Of a stretch of 64,000 nucleotides of DNA, positions 45,363 through 56,740 are shown in pieces (the first letter of the stretch is position 1; every line of letters begins with the position of its first letter). The stretch covers positions 3,720,001-3,784,000 of the forward strand of contig JAXRKN010000042.1 of assembly GCA_038502055.1 (NCBI GenBank). Direction: 5' to 3'. The notes under the pieces were generated by a model. That model was not told where the DNA came from and did no database searches. It saw nothing but the letters and a program-made list of their open reading frames with translations. The position numbers and the translations under genes were made by a program. The DNA comes from Tanytarsus gracilentus. Its lineage: Eukaryota > Arthropoda > Insecta > Diptera > Chironomidae.

Positions 45363-48300
45363 TTATTCATATAAATATGAAGTTCTTTCTATATTTTCTT
45401 CTTTTCTCATTTCATCCACCTCTTCCCATATTTTGACTTGTTTTCGGACTTCGGAAAGCACGTCCTTGTGAGTGAAAAATGTCTCTTCATCTTTGAGAAT
45501 ATCTTCACTCTGCAGTTCATTGAGTTTTCCAATTTTAAAACCGCGTTTCTCTAAGAAAAAGTCAAGATAGAAAGGAACCGCCTCATTTTTGATTTTTTGT
45601 ACAAATTTTTTTAAACTCTCATCAAATTTCATTCCTCCCGACATCTCCACGAAAGCCGTTGCATATTTTTCTTCGAGTGAACTCAATAATGGAACAATGG
45701 TTTTTGGTTTCGGAGTAGGTTTTGCAAGCTGTAATCTTGGAAGTTTTCCTTTTTTTATTCTTTTCTTTGTCGGTTTAGTGAGAAGTCTCTCGACTTGTTT
45801 CATAGTGAATTCAATATTAAGTTCAATCTTATAAGCACGCTCTGCAACTCGCAATTTTTTCCTTCGTGTAGTCCGAACTTTTTTTTCAATCTCGTTGATG
45901 ACATCACGTGAAATTTCATCAAGCTCTGAGAATAATTCAAGAACTCTTCCCTCAATCAATGCAAATTTCTCAATTACTGTAAAGTATTTAGCGCTTTCAT
46001 CAACAGCAAGTTTATCTTGGAATAGAAGATTGCAGAATACAGTCAAATCACGCAAAAGTGGCGCTTTGATTGACTCTTCAAGTATTTTATCCATCAAAAT
46101 TTCTACATTTTGTTGAATTTCATTAAATCTTGTTTGCATGAAAGACCAATTTTTCAGCATGGACGAAATGGTCGCTTCATAATGTGAGACAAAGTTTTCA
46201 TTTTTCATCTCTGTATCTTTCTTCTCATACTCCAGCTTTGTCAACATCACTGTAGCATAGGTAAACTTTTCAAGCACTTTAAATGATTTTGACTGAAGAC
46301 TCTTGAATGCTTTAAGCATATCGCAACCACCAGTAAAAAGCTTCTCCTTTTGAGTTTTATTGCTCATTGCATAAGTAGTGTTAATGAAATTCATAATTGT
46401 TTCTACTGAAATACTCTCACGATTCCATAAATTTCTCTTTCCACGTTGTTCAATTGACTCACGAAAATTTTCCAAAACTCCATCATGCCGATGGATATGG
46501 TCATTCTTAATTCGCCATTCGACTGGCATAAGGAGATATTGAAGATCTTCGTACGCAATTCTATAAACGTACTCATTTCCATGATAAAAAATTTTCATTT
46601 TAAGCGGTTCAAATCGCGAGAACAGTGACTCGCGCTGAATATGCAATTCATCAGTGAGTAAATAAAAGCTTTTCACCTGCTCCATGGTTTTAATCGATTT
46701 TCGATGCGTTGATTCTTGACACGAATCTAGAAAATTTTCATAAGTTTCAATTTTAATTTTGAGCTCTTCAATAATTTTTTTTTCATTTTCAGCGTGTATT
46801 TGATCGCTAACGCATTTATCTTTGATATAATAAATTTCCATTTGTTTTCGAAAATTTTCACGAAGCTTTTCGATCTCGGATTTTGGAAGGAATTGGTATT
46901 GAGTTCTCGAGCGGTGATTTAAAAACTCTTTGACGTATGCATCGTCAATATCCGTTGCGAATTTTGATGGAAATTTTATCGCTCTATCACCTATCAGCTC
47001 ATCTTGATATGCTGTTATATTAACGTTCACTCTTTCACGAATATCAGTACACGATCTCGTTTGAAGTGTATGAAAGCGATCTGGAACTTTAACGAGTTGT
47101 CTCATGACACTTATATCAACATCATCCATGTATGGTATTGAACTATATGGCAGTTGCTCTTGTGTTGTTTCCAAACTTCGATTCTAAATAGAATATTTAT
47201 AAAATATATGTGTAAGATGATTTATATAATATATAATACTTTTTCGCATCAAAATTTTACCCATATCTTGCAGCAAGAAAAAATGGCAGTTAAAAAATTT
47301 ATTACAACAGTTTTATGATACATGACAAATCATATGATGTAGCAGCTATCACCAGTCACGTGAATTTTATAAAATTTTAAAAACAAACAGCTAACACACA
47401 TCTTCGAAATTGAATGAATTAGAAATAAGCCATGTGAAAGTGTATAAAACCAAATTTTTCGTGCTGAACGACATAAACTTTTGTAATAAAAATATCTAAA
47501 GTTCTAACCTGATATTTATTTTCAATGTTCAATTGACTCTTAAGGATCTTCTTGTCTGAAATCATCAAATAGCTTCCACTGTCAGAGGAAAAGTTAGTTC
47601 CCTTGCTTGAAATGGAAGATATTGACATTGTCGATTGCGCTTCATCATCTCTGTCTGATTTATCAATCTCATATTTACCGTCAAACTCCAAAACAATTGT
47701 TTTAAGATCTTTACACTGATTTTGCAATTTACTAGCAATGATATTATTGAATTTTTTCTTGATTGTGCCACAATTTTCATCAAGAGAATTTTTTACGATA
47801 AGTGAATTTTGCTGCGCCTCTTTTGTTTCCGCAAGTACAAATTGTTTTTCTCCGGTGTTTTTTGATGACTTGGTCTTAATCACATCCAACTCTGACTGAA
47901 TACATGGAAGTGATTTATCAATGCGAAATATTTTTGAATCATTTCCTTTTGGTTGAGTTTTTACAAGTCGAGGAGAAAAATTAATTTTCTCAGGTTTATC
48001 TTTTAGCGCTTGAAATGAAGGAATTTTCGGCATGAACTTTACACTGTTATCTGCTGTCGTAATAACTCGCTTTTTTGATGTTGAATTGGCATCTGATACT
48101 CGGTCCACAGTCGGCCTTATAGAGCATCGAGTCGATTCGGCATTTAATATCTGGAAACCCATAAAATTCATTCGTTTCAATTGTTTCTCTTTCTCATTTT
48201 TTGACTGAATAATTTTCTTCTCTTTCTTGTTTCGATAACGAAGCTTCAAATGTTCATCTATTTTTCGAATGTGATGCTTTAAAGGACTTTTGATTGAGGT

Positions 48301-50697
48301 CAAACTGAATTTTTTACTGCTACTTGGCGCATTAAACAGCATTGTTTTGTCATCGTTTGGTGCACGAGATTGTTTGAGACATGAAGTCAATTTGACTCTT
48401 GGCGGTTCCCTCTAAACATAATGATGATGTTATAATTATGCAAACATAATTAAATTTATGCACGTACCGTTATTTTAGAATCATTAGATATCTCTTGAAG
48501 CCATTGCTGGTGCGTTAGACATGTAGACTCAAATGCCTGTTTCATATGCAAATTAGTTTTTCCACGTGGCTCGGAATACAACCGATCGTGAACACTACGC
48601 AGAATAACTCGATTGCCTAATTTTTGTCCACACAATATTCCAATTTCTTGGCCATTGTCAAATCTTGTATTAAGGTTTTCTGCTTTAACTTCGTCAAGCG
48701 TTTTTTCCAATTTCAATTTTTCCTTGAGCTCTAAAGGTTCTGACTCAGTCACGGCATCATTGACCTCATTGAAGCACTCGAAAGAAGCAAGACTCTCATC
48801 GGCAAGATGAAAAATTAAATTTTCTTCTTTCTCTTGCAATTTTTTCTCTTTCTGACTATCAAGATTTTCCCTCGTTAAACTTTCCTCTCGGACTTGCTGT
48901 TTAATTTTTTCCTCTTTACATTGAAAATGACGTTTTGATTCCTGTAGAACTTTTACTTTGTCCATCATTGCAACCATTTTGCAATGATCGTCCAATAATA
49001 TATGCGATGACGAGACTATCAAATAATAATTTTAAAATCAAATTTAATATGTATAAAATTTTGCTAAATATTTCTGGACATTTTTTTATAGCTCCGCTAT
49101 ATATTAATTTTATTTTTCAAAACCTGTTTTCGACCCCTACTGCCAAGACATTACCTTGTGCAACACAAAACATATACTAAATGATAGGCCTAGTAAACCC
49201 TAAAACTGGCGAAAACAGATTTGAAATCGGTTGCTCCTACGAGGAGTTAGAGCCATTTAAGTCATCTTACTTTCTCCTTTCTCACTTTCTCACTTTCTTC
49301 TTTCTCACTTTCTCACTTTCTCACGATCTTAGTGAACGCCATATCTCCAGAACGGCTGGTCGGATTTGATTCGGGTTTGTGGCTTAAGATCGGGTTTTGG
49401 TTCTAGTTGTGCAAAAGTATTTTGTTTTGAGGTACGACCCTCCAAGGACCGTCCCTGAGTGAAAAATGTCCTTTTTCATACAAATTTTCTCTTATATGCC
49501 TTCATGGGTATCGTTGAACTCGTAATTTGACCAGGAATCGAATGGAACTGACGATTTTTGAGGAATGTCCATCATGACCGGCAGGAGTGCCACTAATGTC
49601 CATTTTTCAGAACTATGGCTTCATGTATGTCGTTGACTCGTCATTGCATCGGGAATCGATTGACCTGACATTTTTGAAGAATGTCCATCATGGCCGGCCA
49701 GGAGTGCCACTAATGTCCATTTTTTAGTCTATGGCTTCATGTTGTCGTTGAACTCGGTTGTCGGGAATGGTGATTGAGTTTTTGAGGAATGTCGATCTGG
49801 TCGGCCGGAGTGCCCTAATGTCCTTTTTCAGACTTTGGCTTCATGTTGTGTTGAACTCGTCTTGCATAGGAATCGATTGCATGAATTTTTGAGGATGCCT
49901 ATGATTAACCAAGAATGCCCATTGCAACGGAGTAGGGTACTAATCTATGCGGAGCTATTGGAAATGGCAACGCCGTTTGCAGACCCATCTTGTTTATATT
50001 TTTAAACTGTAAGGAAGAATATTTCATTACCTGATTCTGTATTAGTTTCAAAAATGGTAAAGAGTTTTGGAAGTCCAAATTTGACATCTCTTTCCTGCTG
50101 TTGAATCCTTTCTTTTCCCTCCGTTTTCAACTTTTTTGTTTCCATCGTACGACGAATAACATGATAATTTTTTCTCCTCTCAAAATCTTCGACTGCGCTT
50201 ATTTGTCTCTGGTATTCGGATAATCCACTAATATCGAGATTGAAAGGATTTTGATGATTAAAAAGTATATTTTTCTTTTCATTTAGAAGTGGTAGAGAAG
50301 AAGAAGGTGATGGTGGAAGATTTTCAGCAAATTTTACACGCTCAGCATGTTCATAAGCATTCGAGGGTTGTGTTTCTGGAAGGCAAGCCACATTTGGCAA
50401 TTCTGTAGTGAGAGTGAGATGAAAGTTTGGCAAGAGTTTCGTTGTTGTGTGTGAAACTCTCTGGACTTGAGTCGGGCGATTCACAGCGTGGTGTTGTTCC
50501 TCTTTCTTTATGCAACGGGCTTGCTCCAAACCGCCAACTCCTCCTAGTTCGGGTGCTATTTCGTTAAACATTTTGTTAAAGTCCCTATCGAGATATTCAC
50601 CACTCAAATTTGAAACCAAAGAGCTATTCTTTGGCGGTGCAACAGATTTGTTTGAATTTGATGGGTTTGAAAGTTTTGTTCGAGAGATATGAGACAT
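45363..50697 (-). CDS. 1312-aa coiled-coil protein, possible axonemal (DUF4200-like) protein
   Basis: Four exons (50697-50031, 49015-48468, 48411-47509 and 47183-45363; 3939 nt) close to 1312 aa starting MSHISRTKLSNPSNS. The N-terminal ~700 residues are largely disordered and Ser/Lys-rich, with a charged helix KEEKIKQQVREESLTRENLD and another at KIDEHLKLRYRNKKEKKIIQ. The C-terminal ~600 residues are mostly helical: KIIEELKIKIETYENFLDSC, then RKSIKTMEQVKSFYLLTDEL, then KIFYHGNEYVYRIAYEDLQY. This pattern of 'ENFL', a long helix and a '-Y..Y..YL' ending resembles the DUF4200 region of ciliary CFAP100/CFAP73-type proteins. A basic patch (KPTKKRIKKGKLPRLQ) follows. A sperm-axoneme role is inference only. 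Intron 49016-50030 contains a repeat array. Confidence 0.75.
49268..49324 (+). repeat. ctttctca short tandem repeat
   Basis: Seven or so units of ctttctca with small variants. It lies in intron 1 of the coiled-coil gene at the left edge of the larger repeat array. Confidence 0.85.
49440..49905 (+). repeat. Tandem array of ~116-bp units ('tggcttcatg' module)
   Basis: Four units in which (t/a)tggcttcatg recurs near 49,497, 49,616, 49,732 and 49,836, giving spacings of 119, 116 and 104 bp. Each unit carries 'gttgaactcgt', 'aggaatcgattg', 'ttttgaggaatgtccatcat' and 'ggccggccaggagtgccact'. The array is decayed towards the right. It is the reverse complement of the array at 36,185-36,600 and lies in an intron of the coiled-coil gene. 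Confidence 0.88.
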
Positions 50698-50922
50698 TTT
50701 GAGGCAAATATAAAAATTGAATTTTTAATGACTTACTTTGATTTATTTTTAAAAACATTTTATAGGTCATATCTTGTATCTTCCTACAATGTATCCTGTG
50801 CAAGGGTAATCCTGAAAACACAAACGTGATAAGGTTCAACGACTTCATATTTAAATCGCTTCATGCAAATGTACTCGGATTAATAATTATTTAATAAAAA
50901 ACCAGTTGAAAAAACTAATGTT

Positions 50923-51684
50923 TTAAAATTTCTCGCCAACAGGTTTTATTGAAATTTCTGTAACATTAACATTGTAAGGAGTGCGTAATAAAAACAAAAT
51001 GCTTTCAGCAATTTCTTTGGGTTCTAAAAAGGGACGTGTTGTATAAAAATCGTCTACATTCTCCCAACCTCCTGTCACTCGTACATTAGTTTTTACAGTT
51101 CCCGGACTTATATTAGAAACTCTAATTTTTTCATCACCGCTGACAATCAATTCTTGTCTCAACACCTCAGAGAATGCACGGACAGCAAATTTTGTGGGCG
51201 TATAAACATTCCCAGGCATTGGAAATGGAATGACATGCCCGAACATTGAGGATATGTTAATAACCATTCCATAGTCTTTTGATTTTTTCATTAACGTCAC
51301 AGCTTCTCTCGTAACATTTACAGTTCCCTTGAAATTTGTATCAATTGTCCTGTTAATTTTATCAGTTGAGTCTTCATCAAGCAAAGAGGCATTGTAAGCC
51401 ACTCCAGCCGAGTTAACGAGAATATTTATGAAAGAAAATTCATCTTCAATCCATTTAAAGCTCTCTTTAATGGATTTTATGTCTGAAATGTCAGTTTGTC
51501 GAGCAAAAACTTTGCCTCCTTCACTTTTAGTACGTTCATTAATTTCTTTAACTTTCATTTCGTCTATATTTCGATCTAGGTTGATGACTACCATCTTATG
51601 ATTTGATAGACTTTCTAGTATAGAAGCCCCCATACCAGAGGATCCACCTGTCACAACAACGACTTTGTTATACCACTTTTCCAT
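50923..51684 (-). CDS. Classical short-chain dehydrogenase/reductase
   Basis: Intronless frame of 253 aa starting MEKWYNKVVVVTG at 51684; codons further upstream lack an ATG. The cofactor motif is TGGSSGMG (TGxxxGxG), followed by NLDRN after strand 2, DISD, and the NSAG motif. The catalytic set is the Ser in INISSMFGH and the Y-x-x-x-K in VYTPTKFAV. SPGTVKTNV is the usual loop after strand 6. The protein resembles the insect SDR group that includes mosquito farnesol dehydrogenases, but the substrate cannot be deduced. Arg after the second strand suggests NADP(H). It lies 239 bp upstream of the coiled-coil gene start region on the same strand. Confidence 0.92.
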   Translation of the reverse strand: MEKWYNKVVVVTGGSSGMGASILESLSNHKMVVINLDRNIDEMKVKEINERTKSEGGKVFARQTDISDIKSIKESFKWIEDEFSFINILVNSAGVAYNASLLDEDSTDKINRTIDTNFKGTVNVTREAVTLMKKSKDYGMVINISSMFGHVIPFPMPGNVYTPTKFAVRAFSEVLRQELIVSGDEKIRVSNISPGTVKTNVRVTGGWENVDDFYTTRPFLEPKEIAESILFLLRTPYNVNVTEISIKPVGEKF

Positions 51685-52453
51685 ACTTAAAAGTACTAAC
51701 AACTATTTTTTCAGACGACAGCTCGAAATGATATGAAATCTTAAATTTAAAAGAAGAAAAACTCAGAAATTATTTGTTAAAGTGTGTGAGTGTGTTTTTA
51801 CCCTGATAACGCCGTTATCAGTGACCGAAAAAGTTTATATATATATGTATGTTTACCAGTGAATGAACAAAAAACTTTTAAACATTTTTATTATATGTGT
51901 GCCAAGTGTAAAAATTGTACTTTTTATTTTTCAAAAAACTTCGTTAAAAATTTTGAATGCTTAATCATTCGTGTAACCTTTTAGAGCATTTAAAAAGTTT
52001 TGTGTTGGTGAGTTCGAAGGAATTTAAACGTTTCAAAAAAAATTGTACCAATTCCAAAAGTATAATAAAATCTTCGACTCCGAACTTATCCATTTTCATA
52101 AAAAAGGAATCCAGATTTTATTTAGTCGTTAGATATCCAGCAGTGCTTTCAAAATTTCAAAGACAAAACAAAAAATTATTTCGGGGGATATTTGAGATTT
52201 TTTTTGAGGCACTAATAATTTTTCTAATGACTGGTGGTGCCATGGACGGCCATAATGCATTGTATTGCGGTGGTGGGCAGACTGGAGCTGACATTAGTAA
52301 ATCAGACAGTCAAGCACTGATGATATACAGATCATATTGTGCTATACCCTTTTGCAATGACCATCTTATTCAGACGTCTTTTACTTGCTCTTATGATAGA
52401 CTCGTATACGCAAGGTGCACCTTATGAGCGATATCCATTTTACTCAGAGGAAT

Positions 52454-52533
52454 CCTCAGTAGATTAGCGACACTTCCTTTTTAGGCAGCCGACACCTCAG
52501 TAGATTAGCGACACTTCCCTTAGGCAGCCGACA
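52454..52533 (+). repeat. Tandem duplication of a ~40-bp unit
   Basis: Two copies of cctcagtagattagcgacac-ttcc...-ttaggcagccgaca at 52,454-52,494 (41 bp) and 52,495-52,533 (39 bp). They differ only by a short T-run. Confidence 0.95.
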
Positions 52534-52782
52534 CCTCTCTGCGAATTCATGAGCGGTGGAGGCACCAAATGCCTAAATCGGTCATACTCGCACCCAGCAC
52601 ACGGCCCAACACTCTTAAGCTCTGCGACATTGTCGAAACACGAAATAAGTGTAACGGCAATGGGCCCATCCGAAATTCAAGTGCGTAAGCCGTTCCATTT
52701 CAATGTGTCTCATGTTCCACATTTCAACTCACGACCAACACAAGAAACGAGCTTGGCGGATGGAACTGAGAAAAACACTCGA

Positions 52783-52826
52783 CGGTCACCCATCTAATAC
52801 ACAGTATGACACAAATGTCGCTTAAC
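52783..52826 (-). other. 5S-rRNA-like block with A-box and C-box spacing
   Basis: On the minus strand, GTTAAGCGAC is followed 20 nt later by TATTAGATGGGTGACCG. Insect 5S rRNA has TTAAGC...TTAGATGGGTGACCG at almost the same distance (29 versus 30 nt between the two motif starts). The rest of 5S is not recognisable, so this is a 5S-derived or 5S-mimicking promoter fragment, perhaps from a SINE-like element. It is not a functional 5S gene. Confidence 0.45.
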
Positions 52827-52837
52827 ATAATGCATTA

Positions 52838-53070
52838 CCAATGTCCATTTTTCATACAAATTTTGCTCTTATATGGCTCCATGAGTATCTTTGAACTCGT
52901 AATTGAACCAGGAAAAGATTGAAATCTATGTTGCCATAATGTCCATTTCCTGCCATTATGGCTTCATGTATATCATCGATGCAGGTCCTAAGGTCAAATA
53001 CTGATCTGGCACAATGGGTTACGCTGCAACACCCACTAGTGGGTTTTGAAACATTTTTTCTTCAGGGAAA
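52838..53070 (-). repeat. Copy of the dispersed repeat family with intact palindromic end
   Basis: Read on the minus strand it begins aatgtttcaaaacccac, tagtgggtgttgc, gcgtaacccattgtgccag and atcagtatttgacc. This matches the left end of the 35.4-kb element nearly base for base. The inner part contains the 'tggcttcatg' and 'ttgaactcgtaatt' modules. Confidence 0.75.
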
Positions 53071-54541
53071 TATCAAACTTTTTTAATTGAATACGTCCAT
53101 TCTTCTGAGCCTTCGAGAACTCAGCGCCTGATTAGCTTGAGACTTAAAATTTTTGCTGAATTATAGATCTTAAACTTATAATGTCACGTGCCTCGTTCAC
53201 TCGAAATTGAACCATAAATCGATTGACAATGACCGCTTTTTAGTTATGTCATCATGTACAACATACAATTCAACATATTTTTGTGACACTGCGTGTATGA
53301 TCTCATCACCATTTAAACAACATTTTTTAGCTATTTTTAAGAACAGTAAATCAGCGTTGAAGATTACGTATGCAAACGATAAAGTTGCTGGTTTTTAAAG
53401 TGACGTCTTTATCTCAGTTAAATACTGCAGCACAGTTGTCAACGCAATAAGATTAAAATACGACTGTAGATAAATAAAAAAATGTCTAATTATGAACTGG
53501 GTGCTGTTGCGCATCCCATGATCAAGTACATCCAATAAAGAACTTTCGCTTAAAACTGATATCATACATATTATCAATTCCTTATCATCCAAAAAACATC
53601 AAATTTAATGATATCATACATATAAAATCCCTTGATACCCGAATAGAATCCTATGTATCTAAATTTTTTGTTAATTTAATTTACCTACTAGGTATTAATT
53701 ACCACCTTTGATGCTAACAATATGCACACAATATATCATTCGCTGCTGTTACTTACGTCTCGACTCGGAAGGAGCAAATATGAGTAATCATTCTTTGATT
53801 TCTTTCGCACACTCCAAAATTTTTTGGAAAATTTATCTTATAATTTAAACTTTGAACCAGGGCCTAGAACTTCCGAATGGATAAAAATGCATTTAAATGT
53901 ATAAAAAATTATAAATTGAAATTTATATTTATAAAATGCTACTATTATATTATAAAGATACTTTTAAAAATTACATCGCTTTTCGCGACTTCCATAATTT
54001 TTATTTTTGGTCATTTCAGTGCTTTAATTGTGGTTTAACAGAGAAACTTTACGTAAATGGTGCTGTTTATAAATCCCTTTGGTATCTTTAAAAGCTAGTT
54101 AAAAAACTTCCCAAGATGGGTTTAATGGCTTTTACCAAGCGAAAAACCCTAAATTCAAAAGATGAACTAATATCCGTGCACGGCAATGGTAACACCTAAT
54201 TGTGGATTTTATAATCCTAATTTTTTAGCAAAAATTTGCGTGTCGTCGAGTGAGAAAGATAAAAAAACTTCTTCCTTCGGTTTTTTTGCGATAGATTATT
54301 TCGGTTTAGTTTAAATAGGCTGACCAAGTGTTTTTACTTTACGAACAACTGATTTTTTAAGATTGCATGAGGAAAAAAATTTAGACACATAAAATATACT
54401 CGCGAGAATTAGTTTTTGTTTAGAAAATGCATGTAAATATTAAAAACTGTAAAACTTGAATAATAAATACCGAGCAGATGGACAACCTAAATTTGAAGCA
54501 TGCTCTTTCTCGCTCATTTCATTTCAAAGCATTCGAGAGCA

Positions 54542-54593
54542 TATAAAAGCAATCACATTAAATATTTCGGCTCAGTTTTGCGAAACTCGGTCG
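54542..54593 (+). promoter_or_regulatory. Core promoter of the EF-hand protein gene
   Basis: TATAAAAG at 54542-54549 is followed by an arthropod initiator TCAGTT at 54572-54577, with the A about 32 nt from the TATA start, and by TCGGTCG at 54587-54593. The last fits the Drosophila pause-button consensus KCGRWCG. The coding start is 0.76 kb downstream, behind a splice acceptor at 55,331, so a noncoding first exon is expected; a donor may be at 'agagaggtacga' near 54,664. Confidence 0.65.
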
Positions 54594-55337
54594 TGACTAA
54601 AGTTTAGCTGAAAAGAAAGTCAATTGAAAAAAAATTTAAATAGAAATTGTTAAATTTAAGAGAGGTACGATCTGAAACTTAAATTATAGCAATCTAATGT
54701 TTATTGCTGTCCAACAGATTACACAGACTGTTAATTATACGTTTAACCCATTTTATTATATTAAATAATAGTTCTTATCATATCGTGTAAAAGGATCAAA
54801 TTAAAGTTACTCTTGGATGGAAAAATAAACTGTGTTTAATATCAGTTCAAACAAGAAGCAGCGAAGAAACGACTCCTGTATGGGTCGAAGTGAATTGATG
54901 CTACGAGAGCATGACATTAGTTTTATTAGGATCTGAAAGTACCTTGAGCTTTTTTGGTTGTGTAGAAAAGTGTAAATAATTTTTAATTAGTATAAGTCTC
55001 CATTACCTCGTCATACAATAATCTTGGATGGAACGTATGATTTTCGATTTTCCTGCGATTCAAAATATCCATTATTTAAGCTATGGCTTTACATATATGA
55101 ACTTCACGTGTTTTTTGATTATTCTCTAAAAAGTACTAGGGTAATTTAAAATATTCTACTCATTACTTAGTTAACTTTTTTTATTGATCCGTACAACAGA
55201 GCTGCAAATCGTAGTTATTTCCTTACGATATGAATATGAACTATTTGAAGTATAATTTTAAAAAATATACATACCTGTTTTATGAGTTGAAAAGCAAAAT
55301 CGATTTTATCTTTATCTTTTGATTTAAACAGGCAGCC

Positions 55338-56740
55338 ATGTCGATTTCAGTTTTTCGCAAAAAGAAGCTTCTTTATGTTTTCAACGTGTTTTTTGGTAAG
55401 GGTAAACACATATAATGATACTTATATTAATATGAAAAATTGATATGGATATAACAGTTATTATAGCATAACTTGTAGAAACCAATTTACTGATAAAATA
55501 TTTAAATTATATTAATTTTTATTATTCATTTAGATGTTAATCAAAGTGGAGAGATTGATAGAAAAGATTTTGAAATAGCTATCCAAGTAAGTACCTCTGT
55601 TCTGTTGGCACTTCTCCATGAATTTTTAATTTTTTCGACAGAAAATTTGTGACTTAAGAGGCTGGCCCCCAGGAAGTGAAAAAAATGCAGAAACGCATGA
55701 AATCATGATCAAAATCTGGGAAGGATTGCGATCAAAAGCTGATAAGGATAATGATGGACAGGTAAGTGTCTTAAATAAATTTAGCGTCATCATTGTGCAC
55801 AATTGTGTTAACTTATAAGTTATAACCAATATTTAGAAATCTTTAAAACAAGTTTTTCTGCAAAAAAAGTTCAAAATTTGCGAAAAAGAATTGGTTATAT
55901 TTTAAAATGAACCACTATCGTTTGAATTATTAAAGCATCATTCATTCATATTACTATATCATAAAACTAGAAAAATTAACCCAACCAAGAAGTAATAAAT
56001 AATTCTTGGACATCTTTAGAATCTAAATTGAGTTTTTAAAGCAAAGCTTCATTGTATTGTACACATATATGTATAAAACTGAAGTCGACCTTTGAGAGAA
56101 AAATAAAATAAAATTAAGGTGACAGAATCTCTGTCTGCAGCACTTTTCGGGTCAGCCAATAGCAGGAACTTTGGCACGACTAGAGCAAACTTAAAATGAT
56201 ATAAAAATTTAATTTTTAATCGATAGGAGTGAAACTTGTAGGTCAATATGCTACAATACGATGGTTAATTGCATTTTTGCTCTCAATTACCTAGGTATCT
56301 ATCGAAGAATGGTGCAACATGTGGGATGCATATGCGCAAGATCCTTCCAATGCATTAGAGTGGCAACAAAGGTATGTATCAGGATTATTTTACTATGTTC
56401 GTTAATTTAATTTCAATTCATAGATACATGAATTTCATGTTCGACTTAGAAGACGCTAGCAATGATGGAGCGATTGATTCAAATGAATTTGCGATTGTTT
56501 GCTCCAGTTATGGTATAGACAAAAAAGAATGCGAGGAAGCGTTTGCTAAAATGTCTCAGGTAGGATTTTTAAATATAAATTACAATTTTTACATTTTTCA
56601 CGTACTTTCTGTTTTTTTTTTCAATTCAGGGAACAGTTGAAGTAACACGAGAACAATTTGCAGTTTTATGGCAGCAATTCTGGCAATCAGATGAACCATG
56701 TTTACCAGGCAATTTTATTTTCGGCAAAACATCATATTAA
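55338..56740 (+). CDS. Calexcitin/sarcoplasmic-type EF-hand Ca2+-binding protein
   Basis: Exons 55338-55395, 55534-55586, 55642-55761, 56295-56371, 56424-56559 and 56630-56740 encode 184 aa. Three EF-hand loops are visible: DVNQSGEIDRKDF (residues ~20-32), DKDNDGQVSIEEW (~72-84) and DASNDGAIDSNEF. Each has Asp at position 1, Asp or Asn at 3, Gly at 6, Ile or Val at 8, and Glu at 12. A fourth hand is degenerate. Length, the start MSISVFRKKKLLYVFNVFFD and the end (QFWQSDEPCLPGNFIFGK) match the calexcitin/SCP family of invertebrate neuronal and muscle Ca2+-binding GTP-interacting proteins. It is cytosolic, with no signal peptide. Confidence 0.88.
55762..56294 (+). other. Intron 3 of the EF-hand gene, 533 bp
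   Basis: The donor is acaggtaagt and the acceptor is ttacctag. No exon-like or repeat content is recognised. Confidence 0.6.

Larger units (their letters stand above)
51685..55337. other. Repeat-rich intergenic region, 3.6 kb
   Basis: It holds a 40-bp duplication, a 5S-rRNA-like block, a repeat-family end and, further right, the promoter of the EF-hand gene (each annotated separately). Open frames in 51,957-52,797 have no recognised domain and probably belong to a decayed mobile element. Confidence 0.55.

Noticed and set aside
51957..52797. Two open frames of 156 and 82 codons in the repeat-rich region.
   Set aside because: No known domain, no splice context, located in a segment with duplications and repeat ends. 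Treated as decayed mobile DNA.
52783..52826. A functional 5S rRNA gene.
   Set aside because: Only the A-box and C-box-like pieces match; the flanking 5S stems are absent.
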